From Bacteroidales bacterium (GTDB lineage Bacteria > Bacteroidota > Bacteroidia > Bacteroidales > UBA932): 61,610 nucleotides of DNA. A model generated the notes under the pieces. The model saw only the letters and a list, made by a program, of their open reading frames with translations, was not told the origin of the DNA and made no database searches. The first letter of the stretch is position 1; each line of letters opens with the position of its first letter. The DNA lies in the NCBI GenBank assembly GCA_024401865.1, contig JAKSKI010000003.1:1-61610 (forward strand), read 5' to 3'. Both the position numbers and the translations under genes were made by a program. Positions 7,614-15,962 of the stretch are shown here, one piece after another.

Positions 7614-10010
7614 ATGAAAACATCAGCCATTCTATTCATTGCATTGGCGCTTCACGGCGGAGCCCCCGGGTCCATTTATCACAATGGTTGGATCGACTTC
7701 AACAAAAACGGTCGGAAGGATATATTCGAGGATCCTTCAAAGCCCGTGGACGCACGAGTGGAGGATCTCCTGCGCCAGATGACCGTAGAGGAGAAGACCT
7801 GCCAGCTCGTGACCCTGTACGGCTGCGGCCGTGTGCTCAAGGATGCCCAGCCCACGGAAGAATGGGCGGATGAAATATGGAAGGACGGCATCGCCAACAT
7901 AGATGAGATGCTCAACGGCTACGGCAAGGCATACAAGACCTACTATGACCTTATCTATCCTTTCAGCAACCACGTGGAGGCTCTTCACAATGTCCAGCGC
8001 TGGTTTGTTGAGAACACCCGTCTGGGTATTCCTGCCGAATTTTCCAACGAAGGAATACACGGACTGAATCATACGATGGCTACGCCCCTCCCCGCACCCA
8101 TAGCAATGGGCAGCACCTGGGACAGGGCTCTTGTGAGACAATCCGGCAGCATAGCCGGGCACGAGGCCAGGCTGACAGGCTATCACAGCGTCTACGCCCC
8201 TATTCTGGACGTTGCCCGCGACCAGCGCTGGGGACGCACCTTGGAGTGCTATGGAGAGGATCCGTACCTTGTGGGGGAACTCGGTGTGCAGATGGCTCAG
8301 GGAATACAGGAATGGGGAGTCGCGGCCGGCATCAAACATTATGTCGCCTACAGCGTCCCCAAAGGCGGACGCGATGCTGACTGCCGTACGGACCCTCACA
8401 TCACTCCGAGGGAACTGCACGAGATATACCTCAACCCATTCCGCAAGGTGTTCCTTCAGGCTCATCCGCTGATTGTGATGAGCAGCTACAATGACTGGAA
8501 TGGTGAGCCTGTCAGCGCGTCACACTGGTTCCTTACCGAACTCCTTCGCGACACTTACGGCTTTGACGGATATGTAGTAAGCGACAGCGATGCCGTCGAA
8601 TTCGTTTATACCAAACATCAGGTGGCGCCCACTTACGAGGATGCCGTGCGCCAGTGCGTGGAGGCCGGACTCAATGTGCGTACCAACTTCACCCCGCCTG
8701 CAGAGTTCGTGGAACCCCTGCGCCATCTCATCGCCACAGGGCAGTTGTCTATGGATACGGTGGACCGGAGAGTGAGGGAGGTGCTGAATGTCAAATTCAG
8801 GCTAGGGCTGTTTGATAATCCCTACACGGGAGACGCCGACCTTGCAGACAAACTCGCGGGGGCCGACAGGAATGAGGAATTTGTGCTGAAGGTCGGGGCC
8901 GAATCCATGGTCCTTCTGAAGAATGACGGCTTGCTCCCGCTCGACAGCAGGAAGTTGAACCGGGTGCTTGTAACCGGACCGCTTGCCGATGAATCCAATT
9001 ATATGTCAAGCCGTTATGGCCCCAACGGACTTCCTCCCACGACGGTCCTCAAAGGTGTCAGGGAGTATCTTGACAACAAGGGTGTCAGCGTTGATTATGC
9101 AAAGGGCTGCGACATCATCGATGCCGGATGGCCCTATTCCGAACTCGCTCCCGGCCCTCTTACCGATAAGGAACGCTCTATGATAGGCGAAGCGGTGACC
9201 GCCGCTGCCGGTGCAGATGTGATCATAGCGGTAATGGGAGAGGACGACAAGCGCACGGGAGAAAGCCGCTCCCGCACTTCGCTCGAACTCCCCGGACGCC
9301 AGCGCCAGCTTCTTCAGGCTCTCTATGCTACCGGCAAGCCCGTCGTGCTTGTCCTGGTCAACGGACAGCCTCTGACTGTGAATTGGGAGAATGACCATCT
9401 GAATGCAATTCTCGAGACATGGTTTCAGAATTACAAGGGCGGCACCGTCATCGCTCAGACTCTGTTTGGAGATATCAATCCTTCCGGCAAACTCACTGTC
9501 ACCTTTCCCAAATCCGTAGGCCAGATTGAATACAACTTCCCCTTCAAGAAGGGGTCTCATGGTGCCCAGAGACGTTCGGAAGGCAACAACGGCAGTGGCG
9601 TGACACGAGTCCTGGGAGCTCTTTATCCCTTCGGATACGGGCTCAGTTATACGACTTTCGGATATTCCGACCTCAAAGTCACCAAAGACGGATGCTCGTT
9701 CGGGGTGGATGCAACAGTCACCAATACCGGAAGTCGGCAGGGGGATGAGATTGTCCAGCTCTACATACGCGACAAGGTCAGTTCGGTGGTGACCTATGAT
9801 TCGGTGCTGCGTGGATTCGAAAGGGTTTCGCTCGCTCCCGGAGAGTCGCGCACAGTCCACTTCACCGTGGATTCCGAGGCCCTGCAGATTCTTGACAGGA
9901 ATATGGAATGGAGAGTTGAACCGGGGGAATTCGAGATTATGGTCGGAGCAAGCTCCACCGACATACGTCTGAAAGAGACGGTTACGGTGGAGAGCTCGGA
10001 CAAATTCTAG
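7614..10010 (+). CDS. Glycoside hydrolase family 3 (beta-glucosidase or beta-xylosidase)
   Basis: A 798-residue exo-acting retaining glycosidase with a weak N-terminal signal (MKTSAILFIALALHGGAPG), so probably periplasmic. Domain order is the (beta/alpha)8 N-terminal domain, the alpha/beta sandwich domain and a fibronectin-III-like domain from about residue 700. The nucleophile is the first aspartate of VVSDSDAVEF near residue 324. Substrate-binding signatures GIKHYVAYSV and SSYNDWNGEP are present. The N-terminal stretch after the signal (HNGWIDFNKNGRKDIFEDP) is a subgroup mark found in Bacteroidota enzymes. Specificity between glucosides and xylosides cannot be read by eye. The stop codon shares the palindrome CTAG with that of the convergent GH3 gene. 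Confidence 0.92.
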   Translation: MKTSAILFIALALHGGAPGSIYHNGWIDFNKNGRKDIFEDPSKPVDARVEDLLRQMTVEEKTCQLVTLYGCGRVLKDAQPTEEWADEIWKDGIANIDEMLNGYGKAYKTYYDLIYPFSNHVEALHNVQRWFVENTRLGIPAEFSNEGIHGLNHTMATPLPAPIAMGSTWDRALVRQSGSIAGHEARLTGYHSVYAPILDVARDQRWGRTLECYGEDPYLVGELGVQMAQGIQEWGVAAGIKHYVAYSVPKGGRDADCRTDPHITPRELHEIYLNPFRKVFLQAHPLIVMSSYNDWNGEPVSASHWFLTELLRDTYGFDGYVVSDSDAVEFVYTKHQVAPTYEDAVRQCVEAGLNVRTNFTPPAEFVEPLRHLIATGQLSMDTVDRRVREVLNVKFRLGLFDNPYTGDADLADKLAGADRNEEFVLKVGAESMVLLKNDGLLPLDSRKLNRVLVTGPLADESNYMSSRYGPNGLPPTTVLKGVREYLDNKGVSVDYAKGCDIIDAGWPYSELAPGPLTDKERSMIGEAVTAAAGADVIIAVMGEDDKRTGESRSRTSLELPGRQRQLLQALYATGKPVVLVLVNGQPLTVNWENDHLNAILETWFQNYKGGTVIAQTLFGDINPSGKLTVTFPKSVGQIEYNFPFKKGSHGAQRRSEGNNGSGVTRVLGALYPFGYGLSYTTFGYSDLKVTKDGCSFGVDATVTNTGSRQGDEIVQLYIRDKVSSVVTYDSVLRGFERVSLAPGESRTVHFTVDSEALQILDRNMEWRVEPGEFEIMVGASSTDIRLKETVTVESSDKF
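10007..10010. other. Shared CTAG: overlapping stop codons of convergent genes
   Basis: The palindrome CTAG holds the TAG stop of the plus-strand GH3 gene (10008-10010) and the TAG stop of the minus-strand GH3 gene (10009-10007). No room remains for a separate intergenic terminator. Confidence 0.95.
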
Positions 10011-12274
10011 AACACGGCGCTCTCGGTGCAGTTCAGCATCAAGCTGCAGTCACCGGTGCTGAGGCGGAATGTCCCCTTCTCGAGATGCCACTTGAGATCG
10101 TGACCGGCGAAGGCCAGATCCTCCGCTTTGAGGGAGAATGTCACCGTGCGGGTCTCTCCCGGACGCAGTTCTATCTTGGAATAATCCCTGAGTCTCCTTA
10201 CTTCAGGGGTCACGGAGGCGCACAGATCGCTGCTGTAGAGGAGAACTGACTCCTTCCCTGCTACGCTGCCGACATTCGTCACGTCCACACTGACAGTGAT
10301 GACATCCCCTTTGCGGAATTCCGACCTGTCAGCCCTCATATCCGAATACTCGAATCCGGTATAACTGAGTCCGTACCCGAAGGGCCACTGTACGTTCATT
10401 ACGGCGTCATAGTTGTATTCACCAGTCATTGTGCCGCGGTTTTCGCAGAGCTTGTAGTCGTAGGTCGCAAGCTTGCCGCTGTATCTGGGGTAGGTGAACG
10501 GCAGTTTGCCGCTGAAATTCTCCTCGCCGCACAGAAGTGCCGCTATGGCGTCTCCCCCGTAGTTGCCGGGAAGCATTATGTCCACAATGGCCGTGCAAAG
10601 GGGTTCGATATCATTGATAAGCCGGGGCCTGCCTTCATTAAGGATGAGAAGAATGGGTTTGCCGGCCGCTGACAGGGCCCATACGAGTTCTTTCTGCCTG
10701 TCAGACAGATTGAGGTCGGAGATGTTGCCCGGAGTCTCGCAATACGAATTCTCCCCGACGCAGACCACCACCACATCGGATTCCCCGGCCGCCCGCACTG
10801 CACGGGATATATCGCCCATTATTTCCTTCTCCCACTTCCTGCCTCCGTAGTATTCGAGCACCGGCAGATATTCCACTTTGTCGAATTTGGTCTCGAGAGC
10901 CTCGTAAATGGTATTGTAGGGCCCGGTAAACCGTTCCTCGTCAGTCTTGTCGCCCTGCCAGGTGTAGGACCATCCTCCGTTGAGGGTGCGCATGGAACCG
11001 GCATTGGGACCTGTCAGAAGGATGCGGTCCGTTGTCTTGAGCGGCAGCAGGCTGTTGTCGTTTTTGAGCAGGACAGCACTTTCAACGGCTGCTTCACGGG
11101 CCACGCTCACGAAGGCATCACAGCCGAAGTCGTGATATGACGCCTTCTCTCCGTAAGGGTCGTCAAACAGCCCGAGGCGATACTTGGCCCGGAGGATTCT
11201 TCTTACAGCATCGTTGACCCTTGACATTTTGACCCTGCCTTCCCTGACAAGAGCCACCAACTCGTCGCATACCTGGACCCTGTTGGGCTCCATTATCATA
11301 TCAATGCCGGCATTGATGGCTAAGCATAGTGCGTCTTTGTTGCTTTCGGCAATATGGTCGCGTTCATAGAGATTGCGTATGTCCGACCAGTCCGTCACGA
11401 AGAATCCGTCCCATCCGAGGTCTTCCTTCACCCATTCTGTAAGCAACTCCCTGTTGGCGTGGAAGGGTATGCCGTCATTGATGGAGGAATTCACCATTAT
11501 GCTGATGGCACCGGCCTCAACACAGGCCTTGAAGGGCTGGAAATATTTTTCCTTGAGTTCGCGCGGGGTCACCATCGAAGGAGTGCGGTCCTGCCCGGAC
11601 ACCGGCACCCCATAGGCCATATAGTGCTTGAGGCTTGAGCCGACGTGGAAGGCATCGATGCGGTCCGGGTCAGGACCCTGCTGGCCAAGAACTTCAGCCC
11701 TGGCCATTCTGGAGTTGACCAGCACGTCTTCACCGTAACTCTCCCACATCCTCGGCCAGAGAGGATTGCGTCCCAGGTCCATTACGGGGGAGAACACCCA
11801 GGGGACGTTGCAGGCCCTGGTCTCATAGGCGGTTATTTCGCCCATCCTGAATGCATAGTCATCATTGAATGTGGCGGCCAGGGCTATTTCCTGGGGGAAG
11901 AGTGTGCCTCCTACGGTATATGACGCCCCGTGTATCTGGTCCAGCCCGAATATGCAGGGTATGCCCGTTGCCTCCAGGGACTTGTCCTGTATCGCCCTTA
12001 TCAGGCTCCTGTATGCTTCCGGAGTGGCCGCTTCGCCTCCGGGGACATTCAGTATCGATCCCACTTTGTATATGCCGAGGACGGTGTCCGCCATCGCTGT
12101 GAGAGCGGTGCCGTCAGCTGTTGTGATGACGCCTACGGTTATCTGCATCATCTGGCCGACCTTTTCCTCGAGGGTCATTTTGCGAAGGGTGCGCTCTATC
12201 CGGCAGTCTGTTCCGGATGTGCAGGACAGGGTGAGTGCCAGCGCTGCGAGTGTGGCAAGTACGGGGGCTTTCAT
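10007..12274 (-). CDS. Glycoside hydrolase family 3 beta-glucosidase (BglX-like), lipoprotein
   Basis: The protein has 755 residues from the ATG at 12274, which begins a lipoprotein signal ending in LTLSC. The frame is open 11 codons further upstream, but that overlaps the GH20 gene and disrupts the signal. The domain order is as in BglX: N-terminal barrel, alpha/beta sandwich and C-terminal fibronectin-III-like domain. The nucleophile aspartate is in FFVTDWSDI near residue 294, and the GLDQIHGA and SLKHYMAYG motifs are present. It lies seven bases downstream of the GH20 gene in one operon. It is clearly a paralogue of the neighbouring GH3 gene in the opposite orientation, but of a different subgroup, so probably with different linkage preference. 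It is envelope-anchored. Confidence 0.93.
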   Translation of the reverse strand: MKAPVLATLAALALTLSCTSGTDCRIERTLRKMTLEEKVGQMMQITVGVITTADGTALTAMADTVLGIYKVGSILNVPGGEAATPEAYRSLIRAIQDKSLEATGIPCIFGLDQIHGASYTVGGTLFPQEIALAATFNDDYAFRMGEITAYETRACNVPWVFSPVMDLGRNPLWPRMWESYGEDVLVNSRMARAEVLGQQGPDPDRIDAFHVGSSLKHYMAYGVPVSGQDRTPSMVTPRELKEKYFQPFKACVEAGAISIMVNSSINDGIPFHANRELLTEWVKEDLGWDGFFVTDWSDIRNLYERDHIAESNKDALCLAINAGIDMIMEPNRVQVCDELVALVREGRVKMSRVNDAVRRILRAKYRLGLFDDPYGEKASYHDFGCDAFVSVAREAAVESAVLLKNDNSLLPLKTTDRILLTGPNAGSMRTLNGGWSYTWQGDKTDEERFTGPYNTIYEALETKFDKVEYLPVLEYYGGRKWEKEIMGDISRAVRAAGESDVVVVCVGENSYCETPGNISDLNLSDRQKELVWALSAAGKPILLILNEGRPRLINDIEPLCTAIVDIMLPGNYGGDAIAALLCGEENFSGKLPFTYPRYSGKLATYDYKLCENRGTMTGEYNYDAVMNVQWPFGYGLSYTGFEYSDMRADRSEFRKGDVITVSVDVTNVGSVAGKESVLLYSSDLCASVTPEVRRLRDYSKIELRPGETRTVTFSLKAEDLAFAGHDLKWHLEKGTFRLSTGDCSLMLNCTESAVF

Positions 12275-12281
12275 ATTCCGG

Positions 12282-14597
12282 TCAGTCGAGAGCGATTTCG
12301 TCCACAAACAGATAGAGAGCGTGTCCCTTGCCGTTGTGATATGCCGGCAGGACCTTGGGGCATCCTATCCTGATACGGAAATACCTTGCCGTGACAGGCT
12401 CGAAGTTGAGATTGTGATCGGCTATTTCATAGTGATGTTCCGTGGGTTCGGGATAGGATTCCGAAACAACGGGGAAGAATTCGCTACCGTCCTCGGACGC
12501 GCTCAATTCCACAGAAACGGCATCGAACAGCCACAGGGCGGTGTATACGCAAACGGAGAAGTTGAGGGTGGACACCTTCTCGGGTTTCTGCATATCTATC
12601 AGCACCGTGGCGTCCTTCTCCTCGAACCCGAGCCAATGTCCGCTTCTGAAGTCCTGTGGGCCCTTGATACCGTCCGTCAACAGGGCCGCTCCCTCGTACG
12701 AATGTACCAGAGCGGGCTGCTCCTCGAGAGTGGCGGGCTTGAAAGTGGACTTGGAAATAAAATAGCGTACCTGAGCCACCGGGGACATCACGGTGTCACG
12801 CAACGCAGCCATCCTGAGAGTGACGGGACCATCGACCTTGATGGGCTCAGCATACAGAGGTGACTCGGCAGTAGGGTCCGAACCGTCAAGCGTGTAGTGA
12901 ACGGGTGCGCCGTCCACAACTCCCGCACTTACTTCATAGCCTCCGGAGCATACACGCGAAACCACATTGACTTCGTCATCCACTCCTTTGAAGTAGTCTA
13001 TTCCCATCTTGTCATATATTGCTTCGAGACGGGGCAGACTGGCACAGAAACGGAAATAATCCTTCCTGTCCGGATCCAGCCACTGTACCTCGGACATTGC
13101 CGCAAGCCTGGGCAGAAGCTGCGTGGAAGCCTTTTCTTCCGTAGCGACATATTCAGCCCAGAGATTCGCCTGGCAACCTATGACAAGGGATTTCTCTGCG
13201 GGCGTCAGTTCTGCGGGAACCGGATCGAAGTCATACACCCGGCGCAGAGGGATAAGCCCGACACCGGTGCTGACACCCGGAGGGGGAGGGACCTGGTCGT
13301 AGTCGAAATAGCAGTAACGGGTCGGCGTCATTATGACCTGATGCCCGGCTTGGGCTGCAACGACGCCGCTTCTGACAGCACGCCAGGCCATTATCGTTGC
13401 ATCAGTTGAAGCCTCGCCCTCAAGCATCTCATCCCATCCTATGATACGGCGGCCACGGTCTTCGAGATATTTCTGGACCTCCGCCATTATATAACTCTGC
13501 AGATAAGCTTCCCTGGGATGTTCGCCGTCCACAAGTCCGAGTTCCGCCGCCTTCGCCTGGCAGACGGGGCAGTCGTGCCAGCGGACTCTGGGGCATTCGT
13601 CGCCACCGATATGGATGTAACGGGAAGGGAACACCTCCATCAACTCGTCCATCACCGCCCTGATGAAATCAAGGGTGGCGGGATTGCCCGCGCAAAGCAC
13701 TTCATCGCTTATGCCCCAGCGGGTGCGCACCTCGTAGGGGCCTCCGGTGCATCCCAGTCCGGGATATGCCGCCAGCGCTGCCTGCATATGTCCGGGAAGG
13801 TCTATTTCGGGAATGATCTCAATATTGCGTTCGGCTGCATATGCAACCAGTTCGCGGCATTCCTCCTGTGTATAGAAGCCTCCGTGGGGCACGCCGTCAT
13901 ACCTGGCGTTTGTCCTGTCGCTGCCCACCTGTGTTTCCTTGCGTATCGAACCGACCTGTGTCAGAAGAGGATACGCCTTCACCTCGAAGCGCCAGCCCTG
14001 GTCATCAGTCAGATGCCAATGGAAACGGTTGCATCCGTGCAGCGCCATCACATCAATAAACTGCTTGAGATATTCGATGGTGAAGAAATGGCGGGCAGTA
14101 TCGAAGAGCACGCCGCGGTGTGCGAAACGAGGCTCGCCCTTGATGGTTCCGCAAGGCATCGCAACCATAGTTTCACTGCATTGGGGCAGGGATTTGCGTA
14201 TGGTCTGAACAGCATAGAAGACTCCAGCCGGAGAGCCTCCGGTAACGGTTATCCCCTTGCGGCGCACGTTGATGACATATGCTTCGGGATTCTTCACGGA
14301 CAAGGAGTCCACCTTCAGGGTGATGTCTCCCCTGCCGTCCACACAATTCAGACGGATGCCGGTCATATCTTCCACATAATCCGAGAGAAAAGCGGCATTG
14401 CGCGCCATGGTTTCGTCAGAAGCGGGGCAGGCGATATCAAGCCCGGACGTCAGCATGAACGAGCCGGGGCGGGATGTAACGGCAGGCGCCGGAATGACGT
14501 TGTAATCGGCGGACTGGCAGTCAGGGGTCCTGCAGGATGAAAGGGCAATTCCTGCGGCAAGAACCAGGGAGCATTTCAAACAGTTGGCCATCCTCAT
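12282..14597 (-). CDS. Glycoside hydrolase family 20 beta-N-acetylhexosaminidase, lipoprotein
   Basis: A 771-residue exo-hexosaminidase that removes terminal N-acetylglucosamine or N-acetylgalactosamine by substrate-assisted catalysis. The catalytic Asp-Glu pair is in HIGGDECP near residue 332. The barrel is preceded by a GH20b domain (NVIPAPA onward). After about residue 560 there is a chitobiase C-terminal-like segment (VHYTLDGSDPT), then a discoidin-like beta-sandwich with a likely sugar-binding role. The N-terminal signal ends in ALSSC, a lipobox. A second ATG two codons in (14591) is an equally good start. It heads an operon with the BglX-like gene. Together they suggest trimming of host or dietary glycan ends rather than a full polysaccharide utilisation locus. 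Confidence 0.94.
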   Translation of the reverse strand: MRMANCLKCSLVLAAGIALSSCRTPDCQSADYNVIPAPAVTSRPGSFMLTSGLDIACPASDETMARNAAFLSDYVEDMTGIRLNCVDGRGDITLKVDSLSVKNPEAYVINVRRKGITVTGGSPAGVFYAVQTIRKSLPQCSETMVAMPCGTIKGEPRFAHRGVLFDTARHFFTIEYLKQFIDVMALHGCNRFHWHLTDDQGWRFEVKAYPLLTQVGSIRKETQVGSDRTNARYDGVPHGGFYTQEECRELVAYAAERNIEIIPEIDLPGHMQAALAAYPGLGCTGGPYEVRTRWGISDEVLCAGNPATLDFIRAVMDELMEVFPSRYIHIGGDECPRVRWHDCPVCQAKAAELGLVDGEHPREAYLQSYIMAEVQKYLEDRGRRIIGWDEMLEGEASTDATIMAWRAVRSGVVAAQAGHQVIMTPTRYCYFDYDQVPPPPGVSTGVGLIPLRRVYDFDPVPAELTPAEKSLVIGCQANLWAEYVATEEKASTQLLPRLAAMSEVQWLDPDRKDYFRFCASLPRLEAIYDKMGIDYFKGVDDEVNVVSRVCSGGYEVSAGVVDGAPVHYTLDGSDPTAESPLYAEPIKVDGPVTLRMAALRDTVMSPVAQVRYFISKSTFKPATLEEQPALVHSYEGAALLTDGIKGPQDFRSGHWLGFEEKDATVLIDMQKPEKVSTLNFSVCVYTALWLFDAVSVELSASEDGSEFFPVVSESYPEPTEHHYEIADHNLNFEPVTARYFRIRIGCPKVLPAYHNGKGHALYLFVDEIALD

Positions 14598-14622
14598 AGT
14601 TGCTATGGATTTAATTCGGTTG

Positions 14623-15882
14623 TCAAAAAGTATGAATCGTAAGTCCCGACCGGAGCTTAGGCTCGAACCAAGTGGTCTTCGGGGGCATTATCTTGCCGCT
14701 GTCGGCAATATCGGTAAGCTGTTTCATAGAGACCGGATAGAGGGCGAACGCAACCTTCATTTCGCCGCTGTCAACCCTGCGCTGCAACTCTCCCAATCCG
14801 CGGATTCCTCCCACAAAATCTATTCTGCTGTCAGTCCTGAGGTCCTTGATGCCGAGAACGGCGTCCAGGACAAGGCCCGAGAGAATGGTAACATCCAGCA
14901 CTCCGATAGGGTCAGTGTCATCATACCGGCCCGGCCTTGCCGTAAGGCTGTACCAGCGGTCCCCAAGATACATTGAGAAATTGTGGAGCCCGACGGGCTG
15001 GCAAGGCTTTGCGGGACGGCCGCAGCGCGGCTTTGACACAAGCGATACCTCGAAATCCTTCTCAAGGGCCTTGAGGAACCCTTCCTCGTCCAGGCCGCCA
15101 AGGTCTTTCACCACGCGGTTGTAATCCAGTATCCTGAGCTGGCTCTCGGGGAAGCATACCGCCATGAACCAGTTGTATTCCTCATTCCCGTCGTGAGCGG
15201 GATTCTGCTCCCTTCTCTCAGCCCCCACGCGTGCGGCGGCTGCGGTACGGTGATGGCCGTCAGCCACATAGAAGGCATCCACGCTTTCGCCGAAAAGAGC
15301 TGTGATGCGGCTTATGGCAACATCGTCGTCTATCACCCACAGCTCGTGGCCGAAGCCGTTCTCATCGGTAAACCTGTACTCCGAGGGACGGGATACGGCG
15401 GCAGCCACTATGTCCGCCAGCTCGCTGTTGTCGTGATATGCAAAGAACACGGGCTCTATATTGGCGCTCTGGATGCGCACGTGAACCATCCTGTCGTCCT
15501 CCTTGTCCTTGCGGGTCAATTCGTGCTTCTTGATGACTCCGGATGCATAATCGTCCGTATGGGCGCAAAGCACCAGTCCGTACTGAGTGCGCTTCCCCAT
15601 TGTCTGGGAATACACGTAATAGCAGGGCTTGCCGTCACGCTGCAGCCAACCTCTCTCCTGCCACAGTTTGAAATTGGCGACCGCCTTGTCATAGGTACGG
15701 CGTTCGTGCTCGCCTGCCATCGGCTCGAAATCAATCTCGGGCTTCGTGATGTGGAGCAGGGACTTCTCCCCCGCCAGACGTCCGGCTTCAGCCGAGTCAA
15801 GTACGTCATAGGGAGGAGCCGCCACTTCAGTGACAATGTTTTTCGGGGGCCTCAAGGCCGCAAAAGGCTTAACTCTAACCAT
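14623..15882 (-). CDS. DUF1015 family protein
   Basis: The 419-residue cytoplasmic protein matches the DUF1015 family by its opening (VKPFAALRPPKNIV, then APPYDVLDS) and by the central DGHHRTAAAARV and FMAVCFPESQLRILDYNRVV blocks. The family's function is not established. In many anaerobes it is encoded next to serC and serA; here it is on the same strand about 12 kb away, with peptidase and glycosidase genes between. It has its own strong promoter facing that of recQ. The GH20 gene begins 25 bases beyond its stop, so read-through into the glycosidase operon is possible. Confidence 0.9.
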   Translation of the reverse strand: MVRVKPFAALRPPKNIVTEVAAPPYDVLDSAEAGRLAGEKSLLHITKPEIDFEPMAGEHERRTYDKAVANFKLWQERGWLQRDGKPCYYVYSQTMGKRTQYGLVLCAHTDDYASGVIKKHELTRKDKEDDRMVHVRIQSANIEPVFFAYHDNSELADIVAAAVSRPSEYRFTDENGFGHELWVIDDDVAISRITALFGESVDAFYVADGHHRTAAAARVGAERREQNPAHDGNEEYNWFMAVCFPESQLRILDYNRVVKDLGGLDEEGFLKALEKDFEVSLVSKPRCGRPAKPCQPVGLHNFSMYLGDRWYSLTARPGRYDDTDPIGVLDVTILSGLVLDAVLGIKDLRTDSRIDFVGGIRGLGELQRRVDSGEMKVAFALYPVSMKQLTDIADSGKIMPPKTTWFEPKLRSGLTIHTF

Positions 15883-15906
15883 AGTGGGAAAACGTTATTT
15901 TTCTAT

Positions 15907-15937
15907 CAAAGGTAGCCAGAAGTCTTGTTTTTTGCAA
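15907..15937 (-). promoter_or_regulatory. Promoter of DUF1015 gene
   Basis: On the minus strand TTTG (ending at 15935), a 20-base spacer and a perfect TACCTTTG (15914-15907) form one of the best Bacteroidota promoters in the window. The predicted leader is about 20 bases. Confidence 0.75.
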
Positions 15938-15955
15938 ACGATGTTCGTATCTTGG
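15925..15955 (+). promoter_or_regulatory. Promoter of recQ-dnaG-metG
   Basis: TTG at 15925-15927, a 20-base spacer and TATCTTGG at 15948-15955 (one mismatch from TAnnTTTG). The ATG at 15963 follows after seven bases, predicting a leader of about four bases. It overlaps the divergent DUF1015 promoter, so the two may exclude each other. Confidence 0.5.
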
Positions 15956-15962
15956 TAAATAA

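Noticed and set aside
7260-14597. A polysaccharide utilisation locus
   Set aside because: No SusC, SusD, hybrid two-component or ECF sigma gene is near; only exo-acting enzymes and a cupin are present.
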